The notes under the pieces were generated by a model. It was not told where the DNA came from, did no database searches, and was given only the letters and a program-made list of their open reading frames with translations. A stretch of DNA of 64,000 nt from Limnohabitans sp. (lineage in GTDB: Bacteria; Bacteroidota; Bacteroidia; Flavobacteriales; Flavobacteriaceae). Location: NCBI GenBank assembly GCA_030053945.1, contig JASGCW010000005.1, positions 1 to 64,000 on the forward strand, read 5' to 3'. Position 1 is the stretch's first letter. Each line of letters opens with the position of its first letter. Positions 19,488 through 30,200 of the stretch are shown piece after piece. Both the position numbers and the translations under genes were made by a program.

Positions 19488-20884
19488 AATCAATCAAAGA
19501 GAAATTAAAATTTCTCAAACACCAAGAAATAATCGATTTTAATACTATCGGACTCAAAGAAGGCATTTGGATTTTAGCCATTCCTATGATTCTAGAACTA
19601 GTCTTAGAATCAGTTTTCTCCTTGGTCGATTTATACTTTGTGGGTCATTTACCTAACAGTCACTTAGCCATACAAATTATTGGCTTCACAGAATCTATCA
19701 ATACTATAATTTATTCCATTGCAGTAGGATTTAGTGTAGGAGTTTCTGCTTTGGTTTCAATTTCTATAGGTGAAAAAAAACTAAAAAAAACAGGCAAAAT
19801 TGTTATTCAAGCCTTAGCAATTGCTTGTATCATTTCGTTATTTATTAGCTTTATAGGATATTTTTTTGCCGAGAAAATTTTTACTACTTTAAGTGTTTCA
19901 CCTCAAGCTATTGCTTACGGAATTAGCTATCCAAAAATTATTTTTAGTAATAGTATTTTCATCTTACTCTTATTCTTAATCAATGGTATTTTCAGAGGCA
20001 TAGGCAATCCACTTCTAGCAATGAAGAGTCTTTGGATAGCAAATGGCTTTAATCTTATTTTATGCCCCATTCTTATAAACGGCTGGTTATTTATTCCAGC
20101 TATGGGAATCGAAGGTGCAGGATGGGCAACTGTTATAGGTCGTGCTGTAGGAGTTGGTTACCAACTTTATAGTCTATATAGAATAAGAAAATCCCTTGGA
20201 TTTGATAGAAACCGATTCCAACTGCACTTTCCTATCATTAAATCCATCACACAAATTGCTTTTCCAGGAGTTTTACAATACGTTTTAGCGTCTATGAGTT
20301 GGATTTATTTATCCCAATTAATCGCAAAAGGAGGAGGCGAATATGGTTCAGCAGGATTTCAAATAGCCGTCCGTGTGATGCTATTTTTCATACTTCCTAT
20401 TTGGGGATTAAGCAATGCTGTTGCAACGCTTACAGGTCAATATCTAGGAGCTCAACATTTAAAAAGAATAAAAATACTCACTAAAATTGTACTCAAATAC
20501 ACCATTCTTTTATGTTTGGGAATCACAATAATAAATTTCATTTTTGCAGAAAACATTAGTTTGTTTTTTACTAACAACGCTCAAACTATAGTTCAAGCTA
20601 AAGAAGCAATGAAAATAATAAGTTTAGGCTATGTTGCGTATGGCATTTCTATGATTGCAAACAATTTATTCAATGGAGCTAGTAATACAAAAATCCCGAC
20701 ATTAATTAACTTTTTAGGTTTTTGGGTTTTCCAAATTCCAATAGCTTATTATGTAATGGAACTACAAAATTGGTCATACGAAACGGTAATTTGGCTAGTC
20801 CCCATTACCGAAACTCTACTCTGTGGACTGTATCTTTTGTTTAGAAAACAATTGGTGTTGAAAGGAAATCCATTAGGTATATAA
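19481..20884 (+). CDS. MATE family efflux transporter (probable siderophore exporter)
   Basis: IWILAIPMILELVLESVFSLVDLYFVGHL; 12-TM pattern; overlaps upstream gene. Confidence 0.88.
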   Translation: MVKSIKEKLKFLKHQEIIDFNTIGLKEGIWILAIPMILELVLESVFSLVDLYFVGHLPNSHLAIQIIGFTESINTIIYSIAVGFSVGVSALVSISIGEKKLKKTGKIVIQALAIACIISLFISFIGYFFAEKIFTTLSVSPQAIAYGISYPKIIFSNSIFILLLFLINGIFRGIGNPLLAMKSLWIANGFNLILCPILINGWLFIPAMGIEGAGWATVIGRAVGVGYQLYSLYRIRKSLGFDRNRFQLHFPIIKSITQIAFPGVLQYVLASMSWIYLSQLIAKGGGEYGSAGFQIAVRVMLFFILPIWGLSNAVATLTGQYLGAQHLKRIKILTKIVLKYTILLCLGITIINFIFAENISLFFTNNAQTIVQAKEAMKIISLGYVAYGISMIANNLFNGASNTKIPTLINFLGFWVFQIPIAYYVMELQNWSYETVIWLVPITETLLCGLYLLFRKQLVLKGNPLGI

Positions 20885-20900
20885 ATATTATTACATTATT

Positions 20901-21000
20901 CCTCGCAATGACGAGACGCTGAGAAATGTTGCATATCTATTGCAAAAAGATTAATTCAACACAATCCTTCAACGCAACGTCATTGCGAACGAAGCAATCT
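20901..21000. repeat. MITE-like inverted-repeat element copy A (left end truncated)
   Basis: CCTCGCAATGACG...CGTCATTGCGAACGAAGCAATCT. Confidence 0.7.
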
Positions 21001-21083
21001 AAAAAAATTAACTTCATAATAAGAAAATCTTTCACGAACTATCCAAAAAATCATTACTCTTTTAATAAGGTGTCGCTTTCATA

Positions 21084-21205
21084 AGATTGCTTCGTGCCTC
21101 GCAATGACGATATGCTGAGAAATACTTTATGTCTATTGCAAAAAGATTAACTCAACGCAATCTTTCAACGCAACGTCATTGCGAGGAGGCACGACGAAGC
21201 AATCT
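21084..21205. repeat. MITE-like inverted-repeat element copy B, abutting the GIY-YIG stop codon
   Basis: AGATTGCTTCGTGCCTCGCAATGACG...CGTCATTGCGAGGAGGCACGACGAAGCAATCT; core similar to copy A. Confidence 0.75.
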
Positions 21206-21512
21206 AAAACACATTCATAATACCAAGTATCTCTTCATACAAATCCTTCCATTCAGGATTTATGCTAAGAATCAAATCAATCTTATTTTGCCGTGAACGT
21301 GCTTTTATTTGTTTTTCTCTGCCAATGGCATCGCCTATCATTTGAAAAGATTCGTAATAAACCAACTTATTGAGATTGTACCGAGCTGAAAAGGAATTTG
21401 GATAACGTTTCTCTTTATGTTCTAAAATACGTTGGGGTAAATTTGAGGTAACCCCAACGTACAAAGTTGTATTGTTTTTGTTTGTAATAATGTAAATAAA
21501 GCCAGGCTTCAT
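21204..21512 (-). CDS. GIY-YIG nuclease family protein (UPF0213/COG2827-type)
   Basis: FIYIITNKNNTTLYVGVTSNLPQRILEHKEK...LVYYESF...REKQIKAR. Confidence 0.92.
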   Translation of the reverse strand: MKPGFIYIITNKNNTTLYVGVTSNLPQRILEHKEKRYPNSFSARYNLNKLVYYESFQMIGDAIGREKQIKARSRQNKIDLILSINPEWKDLYEEILGIMNVF

Positions 21513-21588
21513 CGTTTAATTTGTTTATTAGATTGCTTCAATCTACTTTAGCAAGGATGAGATTACTTCATCTTGCCTCAGCTGGTAG

Positions 21589-21614
21589 AGATTGCTTCGT
21601 GCCTCGCAATGACG
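21589..21614. repeat. half copy of the MITE-like element upstream of the GIY-YIG gene
   Basis: AGATTGCTTCGTGCCTCGCAATGACG, same 26 bp as left end of copy B. Confidence 0.7.
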
Positions 21615-21626
21615 TAACGTAATAAA

Positions 21627-22982
21627 CTACCCTATCAACCCCTTCACTTCCTCAAAATCCAAACCACCATAATTACCAGAACTCATTAATAATAAAGCCG
21701 AGTTGTCTAGGTTTTGACTGAAAAGATAATTTTTAAAATCGGATGGATTAGTGTAAATCACTAAATCATCACGCTTGAAGGATTGTGCGATTTGGTCGTA
21801 AGTTACTTCTTCTAGTTTTTTAATTTTTACGGCATCCGGTGAATAAAATACTACGGCAACATCAGCAGCATCGAGTGCGCCTTCATATTGTTTTAAGAAT
21901 TCGGCATTTAAACTACTGTAGGTATGTAATTCTAAACAAGCGACTAATTTTCTATCAGGATATTGTGCTTTTACCGCTTTTGTAGTAGCCGAAACCTTAC
22001 TTGGTGAATGCGCAAAATCTTTGTATGCTACTTTGTTTGTGCTTTCGGCTATTTTTTCTAAACGTTTTGAGGCCCCTTTAAAAGTGGCAATGGCTTCATA
22101 GAATTCGGCTTCATCCACGCCCATACATTGACACACCCATTTGGCTCCTGCTAAATTATTCAGGTTATGTGCACCAAAAACTTCAATTGGCATTGGCCCT
22201 TCAGGTGTTTCTAATAAAGTCACTCCATTTTCTACCGCATATTCAGGAGTGAAATACGGAATTTTACGAATAGGATTTTCGGCTTTTTCCGAAACACGTT
22301 TTACTTCTGGATCATTTTCGTTATAAATTAAAATCCCACCATTGGTAATCTTCTGGATGAAAATTTCAAATTGCTCCACATAGTTTTCATACGTTGGGAA
22401 CACATTAATATGATCCCACGCAATTCCAGAAATCAATGCAATATTTGGATTATATAAATGGAATTTTGGTCGAAGATCGATTGGAGAAGTTAAATATTCA
22501 TCGCCTTCTAAAACAATAAATTCATTTTCTTCTGTCAAATGCACCATCGTATCAAAACCTTCTAACAAAGCACCAACCATATAATCTACTTTAACATTAT
22601 GGTAATTCATCACGTGTAAAATCATTGACGTAATAGTCGTTTTGCCGTGGCTTCCTCCTATAACTACTCTAGTTTTATTTTTCGATTGCTCGTAAAGAAA
22701 TTCGGGATACGAATAAATTTTCAATCCTAATTCTTGCGCTTTTAGCAATTCTGGATTATCCGCCTTGGCGTGCATACCTAAAATAATCGCTTCTATATCT
22801 GTTGTAATTCTTTCAGGAAACCAACCTAATGCTGCTGGTAATAATCCCTTTGCTTCTAACCTTGATTTTGAAGGCTCAAAAATTGCGTCATCGCTACCTG
22901 TTACTTTATATCCTTTATTGTGTAATGCTAATGCTAAATTGTGCATTGCTGCTCCGCCTATGGCTATGAAATGTGTTCTCAT
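21627..22982 (-). CDS. mpl: UDP-N-acetylmuramate:L-alanyl-gamma-D-glutamyl-meso-diaminopimelate ligase
   Basis: Mur ligase motifs: FIAIGGAAMHNLA, GSHGKTT, HNLNNLAGA, YKDFAHSPSKV. Confidence 0.93.
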   Translation of the reverse strand: MRTHFIAIGGAAMHNLALALHNKGYKVTGSDDAIFEPSKSRLEAKGLLPAALGWFPERITTDIEAIILGMHAKADNPELLKAQELGLKIYSYPEFLYEQSKNKTRVVIGGSHGKTTITSMILHVMNYHNVKVDYMVGALLEGFDTMVHLTEENEFIVLEGDEYLTSPIDLRPKFHLYNPNIALISGIAWDHINVFPTYENYVEQFEIFIQKITNGGILIYNENDPEVKRVSEKAENPIRKIPYFTPEYAVENGVTLLETPEGPMPIEVFGAHNLNNLAGAKWVCQCMGVDEAEFYEAIATFKGASKRLEKIAESTNKVAYKDFAHSPSKVSATTKAVKAQYPDRKLVACLELHTYSSLNAEFLKQYEGALDAADVAVVFYSPDAVKIKKLEEVTYDQIAQSFKRDDLVIYTNPSDFKNYLFSQNLDNSALLLMSSGNYGGLDFEEVKGLIG

Positions 22983-23250
22983 TATTAAGTTTAAAAATTT
23001 AGGAGTTTAAAGACAGCTTTAAACTACTTCAACCATTTTAAATTATTTAAAAATCTATTTTAATCTTCTGCGCTTTTGTATTTTTAAGCTAGTTCAAATA
23101 TAAGTGATATTGTGTCTATAAAAAAAATGACTATGTCCTTTAAAAAAATAAAAATCATCCTTTTTCAAAAAATATAGCAATATTTCTTTCTACTTTGCAA
23201 AATGAGTTTAATTTTGCTTATATATTTAATCAAATAAACTACTTTATTTT

Positions 23251-24129
23251 ATGGAAGACAACAAAAAAAAGCTGGGAATAGCAGCTATAGTACTATTAGC
23301 AGCAACGACAATTGGAACTATTTTTTACGCTGTTAATTTAAAGAAAGAAAAAGACGAAAATGAAAGAGTGCTAATAGCAGACAAAGAATCTGTATTAAAA
23401 GAATTAACAAATTCAAGAGATTCATTAAACTTAGCACTTTCTACAAATACAAATTTATCTGCGGAATTAACCACAGAACGTGACAAAGTTGTTGCTTTAA
23501 TGTCGGAACTTGAAGCTTCAAAAGCCTCTTATCAATCATTACTTAAATATAAAGAACAAACTTTCAAACTGAAAGCAACCATAAATAAACTTATGAGTCA
23601 AATTTCATTTTTAAAAGATGAAAATTCTAAGTTAACCACAGAAGTATCTACAAAAACAGAACAATTAAGCAAATCTGAAAGACAAAAAGATTCTATTAAC
23701 TCTCAAAAAGAGGTATTAAACCAACACGTAAAAAAAGCGGCAAAAATCAACATTGTCAACTTAAACGTTAAAACACTACGTTGGAAAAGCGAAAAAATGA
23801 ACTTAGAATCTGACAAAGCGGTTCGTGTAGATATGCTTAAGGTAACTTTTGTGATTCCTGCAAATCATCTAGCAGCAAGCGGTGACAAAAAATTCTTTAT
23901 TCAAATAATTGATCCAACTAATAATGTAATAGGTCTTAAAGAAACTGAATCTTTCACCAATGGAAGCAATTTAGTTTACAGTGAAACTGTTACTGTTGAC
24001 TATCAAAACCAAAATACTACAGCAGATAAAAACATTCCTGTAAAACTACTAGAAAAAGGTACTTTTTTTGTAAATGTTTTTGATCAATATGGCGATTTAA
24101 TGGGTAAAACCACATTTACGTTGAGATAA
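23251..24129 (+). CDS. membrane-anchored coiled-coil protein, hypothetical
   Basis: N-terminal TM followed by long coiled coil and C-terminal beta-rich region. Confidence 0.75.
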   Translation: MEDNKKKLGIAAIVLLAATTIGTIFYAVNLKKEKDENERVLIADKESVLKELTNSRDSLNLALSTNTNLSAELTTERDKVVALMSELEASKASYQSLLKYKEQTFKLKATINKLMSQISFLKDENSKLTTEVSTKTEQLSKSERQKDSINSQKEVLNQHVKKAAKINIVNLNVKTLRWKSEKMNLESDKAVRVDMLKVTFVIPANHLAASGDKKFFIQIIDPTNNVIGLKETESFTNGSNLVYSETVTVDYQNQNTTADKNIPVKLLEKGTFFVNVFDQYGDLMGKTTFTLR

Positions 24130-24167
24130 AAAGCAAAGAAATAAATATCTGCTTTACAGTTTTTTAA

Positions 24168-24212
24168 AAAATCTAAATTACCATATAACAGAGTGTAATT
24201 TAGATTTTTTTG
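24168..24212 (+). terminator. hairpin terminator
   Basis: AAATCTAAATTAC...GTAATTTAGATTTTTTT. Confidence 0.7.
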
Positions 24213-24279
24213 TTTTTTAGAAAAATCCATCCAACCTTTTTGCCTTTTTCTCCCTCTATATTAGAAAACCAACTTATCT

Positions 24280-27200
24280 ATGAAGTATTTTAAAATTTTA
24301 TTGCTTTTACTCCTTTGTGCTACCACCTACTCTCAAGACTACAAAACACTCTGGAGTACTGCCATACAAAATGAATTGGACGGTAAAACAGAAACCGCTT
24401 ACAAAAATGCACAAGAAATTTATGGTTTTGCCAAGAAGGAAAACAACGAAGAACAAATCATCAAATGTTTTTTCTACATTTCAAAATTCCGACAAGTTTT
24501 TGAAGAAAAAGCACCTGAAAATATTATTTCTAATTTACGAGAAGAAATCAAAACGGCTAAACCAACTTCAAAAGCGATTTTAAATTATATCTATGGTACT
24601 ATTTTAGAAGATTACTACAATTATAATTCATATAAAATAAACGCCATAACCGCTGTTAAATACAATCCTTCAGCGGATGTTTATACTTGGTCTAAAGAAA
24701 ATTTTAAAAATGAAATTGCCAAGTCTTTCCAAGAGGTGTTTACAAACATTAAAAAATTAAATCAAATCCCCATTGATAATTTTAAAGAAATTCTGGAAAT
24801 TCCAAGTTTTGTAGATGGGAAAAATTATTCGCTTTATGAGTTATTATTCCAAGAAATTTCTAAACAATATATCAAACTCATCAATAACAGAGAATTGAAT
24901 GAGAAATTCTTCACAAAAAACGAAGAACTTAAAAAATTCTATGCTTCTACAAACGATTTTTTAAGTATTAAAAACAACACTTACCCAATAGAATTCATTT
25001 CATTTATTACTACACTTCAGCAAAAAGAACGATTAGTTTTAGAAACCAAACCCACTCAAATAGATAAAACTAGATACCAACGATTGCTTTTAATCAATCA
25101 GTTATTTCATAATACTTTCTTATTTGAAAACGCTGTAAAAGAGATACACAACACGACCTCTGACAAGAATTTATACTATGAGATTAGCTTACAAAAAACA
25201 AAAGATTTAATAGAAATAAGTACCAAAGAAGATAATTCCAATTCAAAAATTGAAGCTTTACAGATATTAGAAAAAATCATCAAAGAAAAACCTAATGAAT
25301 ATGTGGTTACCGAAGCACAACTTCAAAAGGAAACCATATTAGACAAATTTCTTCAAATCTCCCTCGAAAAAATAAATTATGAAGGTGAAAACACTAGAGC
25401 CTTTGTGGATTTTAAAAACATAGATAATTTAAAGATAAACTATTATCAAGTAGCTGTAAAAGATTTTGACAAATTCAATAATTATGACCCTCAAAGAAAC
25501 GAACTGATTTCAAAATATTTAGAAACCAAAAAACCTTTTTTAGAAACCATAAAATCCCTTCCGAATCCTAAAAATCATCATCAATACTCCACCGAAATTT
25601 TGATGGATAAACTTCCATTAGGTCATTATATCGTAGCTATTGAAGATACCGATAAAAATTCAAACACTACACTTGGTTCAAATTATGCACTCTATCATAT
25701 TACTAATATTAGCTATGTAAAAGACCAAAACAAAACCGAAGAGTTATTTTATGTAATGCATAGAAAAACGGGAAAACCTCTGAACGATGCTATTCTCTTA
25801 ACTGACTTGAAAAAAACAACTGCCAATATTAATGGAAAAATAATTTATACAAAACCAAATACTAAGGAAAAAAACCTTTCAACTATTTCCTATCTTATCC
25901 ATCAAAAAGACACTTTAAGTTTATATTTCGCCCCTAACATAAAAGATACTGCTAAAGATGAAGAAGAAGAGTTTGAAGCTCAGGCCAACATATATCTTGA
26001 CCGAGCTATTTATCGCCCTGGACAAAAAGTTTATTTTAAAGGACTAATTATTCAAAATAAAAACAAAATTAAAAGCGTAGTCCCATTTGTAACTGCACAT
26101 ATTACCATTGAAGACGCTTCTTATAAAATCATCAAGGAATTTGATTTACAAACCAATGAATTTGGCACTTTCTCAGGTGAATTTGATTTACCTAAAAATT
26201 GTTTGACTGGCGAATTCTCCATTGAAATTGAGGAACCAGACAATGAATTATTTAGCAAAGACACAAAATATTACAACAAAAAAGAAGATGAACATTCGTT
26301 TTGGGATAATGTCAATTTAAGAAATGACTATTTCCATTTTAAAGTAGAAGAATACAAACGTCCAACTTTTGAAATCACCGTTGACAAAATCAAAGAAATC
26401 TATAGTATTGGAGATATTTTGAATATAAAAGGCTATGCTAAAAATTTAGCAGGCAATAATCTTACTAATGTGCAAGTTAAATACAGCATTAGTAGAGATT
26501 TCACAACTTCAGATTACAAATACCATAATGATCACTATTTCATTCAAAAAGAAACCACGACTGGTAATGATGGTTTTTTTGCTATACCTCTTACCACCAC
26601 TGTTGAAAACTTCAAAAATGAAGACATAAAAGAAATAACTTACACCATTGAGATTGAAGTCACTGATACTAACGGAGAAACTAGAACTTTTACTAAAACC
26701 GTAGCAGTAAAAAAAGAAACGCTACAATTGAGTGCTACCACAATAGCTCCTTATTTTGTTGAGAACAAAAACACATTAACTATCAACATTTCTAATTTAG
26801 ACCACTCTCCTATTCCTTATCAAGGAAAAATTGAGTTTTATAAAAAGAAAAGTAAAAATTATCTAAAAAGAAGAACTTTTGAAGAACCCGAACTTCAAAA
26901 TATAAAAGAAGAAGAATTTAAAAAATTATTTCCTTACGAGCCTTACAGCGAAAAAAGAAGTGAAAATCCAACATTGGTAAAAACCATAACATTTGACACA
27001 AAAACCAGCAATAAAATTACCTTACCCGAATTAGAAAAAGGCAGTTATACCGCTAAGGTTTCGATAACCGACACCAAAGAAAACCCTATTTCACAAGAGA
27101 GATACTTTACAGTGCTATCTAAAGAAAATCCGTTAGCTACAGACAAGCTATTTGCCTATAGAAGAATAAAAAATGACGATCCAAATTATATCCATTTTGA

Positions 27201-30200
27201 ATTAAGCACCAATCTTTCAGAGTTGTATGTAACTACTCGTTTTTATTACGGAAAAGAAATAAATAGCGAACAAGTTACTTTACTCACTAACGGAAAAAGT
27301 ATTGTTAGCTTTAAAAAGATAAGAGAAACGAAATATGACTATGCATTCTTTTTCTCTACACAATGGGAAAATTCAACTAGTTCTGAAAACATCACGATAC
27401 GAAAAGAAGAGGTAAGACAAGACCTAAATTTTGAAGTTGTTTCTTTTAGAAACAAAATTGAGCCTGGGAGCAAAGAAAACTGGTCTTTCAAAATTACAAA
27501 TCACAAACAAGAAGCCGAAGTCTTAGCCTCTATGTATGACAGCTCCTTAGATCAATTTACAACGAAAAATTGGCAAAGACCTGAATTTTATGATTATTCA
27601 AGAGTTCCTTTCCCACAAATAGGCAATTACAACACCCAAGAGATTAACTTTAATTCAAGAGCAAAAAAAATATATTATAATCGACTAACTTTCGCTCCAA
27701 AATTGCAATGGTTTGGTTTTGATTACAATAATCCAAAAAACCAGTACAGACAAAAACAATATGAAGAAAACCTTGCTCGCCCTCAAATTATTAGAAATGG
27801 CAGCAAATTAATAACAGGTATAGTAACAGATGGTAATACACCTATACCTGGAGCGAATGTGGCTGTAAAAGGTACAACCATAGGTACTTCAACTGGTTTT
27901 GATGGAAAATATAGCATTTATGCTTTTGAAGGCGAGCAATTATTTTTTTCATTTATGGGAATGAATGATGTGGTTAAAACCGTTGGTAGTTCTGGTATAA
28001 TTAATACGGTTTTGCAAGACTCATCGAAAAAACTAGGCGAAGTGGTGGTAACGGCTTTGGGAATAAAAAGAGAAAAAGGCACTTTTAATCCTAATATTTT
28101 AGTGGTCACTTCAAATGATAAAGATTTGAGCTATTTCTATAAGTATAGAAAACAATTATTTTACAAATGGAATGAAGAAGATGAAGAAGGCTCTGTAAAA
28201 TTTAAAAAATCGTCGACTCTTTCCTACTCTGTAGCAACTATAGAACAAAAAGTTATTCTAAGAGGAAATACTTCTATAACAGGTAATAACAAAGCACTTT
28301 TGATAGTTGATGGTGAAATAAAAGAAAATCTAAATCTATCTCAAATCTCAGAAGATGATATTACCTCAATTGTTGTTATAAAAGATAAAGACGCTACTGC
28401 TTTATATGGTGTAAAAGGAGCCAATGGTGTCATTATGATTACCACCAAAAACGCTATAAAAGAATTAAGCCAAGTTAAAACACGAACTAACTTTAACGAA
28501 ACCGCTTTCTTTTATCCTCATTTAACAACAGATAGTTCTGGTAAAATTGCATTCAATTTTACAACACCTGAATCGTTAACCAAATGGAAACTACGTTTGT
28601 TCGGACATACTAAAAATGCGGATTTTGGCACTTTTGAAACCGAAATTATCTCGCAAAAAGATTTAATGGTTATGCCTAATATGCCTAGATTTTTACGAGA
28701 AACCGACACTATTACTCTAGCTGCTAAAGTGGTGAATCTAACTCAGGAAGTAAAATCAGGAAATGTAGTTTTACAACTTTTTGATGCAGTGACTGGCAAT
28801 ACTATCGATGCCATTTGCTTAAATACCAATAATCTAAAGTCGTTTACTTGCAAAGCCAAAGAAAGCACTACTATCGAATGGAGAATAACTATCCCCGAAG
28901 GAATTCAAGGGTTTCAATACAAAGTAATTGCAAAATCGGGTGCTTTTAGTGATGGTGAGGAAAACATTTTACCTGTACTCAGTAACAAAATTTTAATTAC
29001 CGAAGCCCTACCGCTTTGGGTACGTGAGCATACTAAAAAGGATTTTGTTTTTGAAAATCTAAAAAACAATACTTCAAAGACACTAAAAAATCAGTCTTTT
29101 ACTTTCGAATATACTTCTAATCCAACTTGGCTAGCCATACAGTCGTTACCGTATGTTATGGAATTTGAACACGAATGTGCAGAACAAACTTTTGCTCGTT
29201 TTTACGCTAATGCTTTGGCGTCAAAAATTATAAATAGCCAACCTAAAGTGGCTGCCGTATTCGAAAAATGGCGTAATAATCCTGAGAAAAAATCCAAGTT
29301 GGAAATGAACGAGGAATTAAAATCGATTCTCTTACGTGAAACTCCTTGGTTACTGGAAGCTGATGAAACCGAGAAAAACAAACGTATTGCTGCGTTATTT
29401 GATCTTCAAAAATTACAAACTGCTACCGAAACTGCTTTGGATAAACTTAAAAGTAAACAATTGCCCTCTGGTGGTTTTCCTTGGTTTGATGGTGGACGTG
29501 AAAATTATAATGTCACCCAACACGTGTTGAGTGGTTTAGGTCATTTGCAAAAAATGATTGAGGGAAATAATTTTACTCCTATAATCAACAAAGGAATTCC
29601 TTTTATTGACCAACAATTTATGTTAAATACACAAAACCAACGTAAATATAAATCTACTATAACTACTACAGAATTACAGTATTTATACTGCCGTAGTTTT
29701 TATGCAAAATCTCATCCTATTGCCAACGATAGTTTGAAAAAAGCGGTTGATTTTCAAATCCAACAAGTAAAAACCAATTGGTTACAACTGAGTTTACCAC
29801 AAAAAGCAATGGCAGCATTAGGCTTAAATCGTTTAGGTGATAATGCTTTTGCACAAAAAATAATCACCCACTTAAAAGAAACTGCGGTTAAAAATGCTGA
29901 GGAAGGAATGTACTGGATCGCAAACAAAAACGGATACAGTTGGTTTGACGCTGCCATTGAAAACCAAGCGTTACTCATTGAAGCCTTTGCAGAAATTGAT
30001 AATGACCCTACATTAGTCAACCAAATGAAAGTCTGGTTAATTAACCAAAAACAAAGAGAAAGTTGGGGTACTACAAAAGCTACCACCGAAGCCATTTATG
30101 CCTTACTTTTCCACGGAATTAATTTTGCGGATCAAAAAGTAGAAACTAATTTCACCATAGGCAATCCGCAATTAGTAAAAGAAAAATTAACCGCTGTCAA

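Noticed and set aside
20299-20484. plus-strand alternate-frame ORF within the MATE gene
   Set aside because: Out-of-frame overlap with a strong transporter gene.
29754-30095. minus-strand ORF inside the alpha-2-macroglobulin gene
   Set aside because: Shadow ORF; hydrophobic composition is typical of reverse reading.
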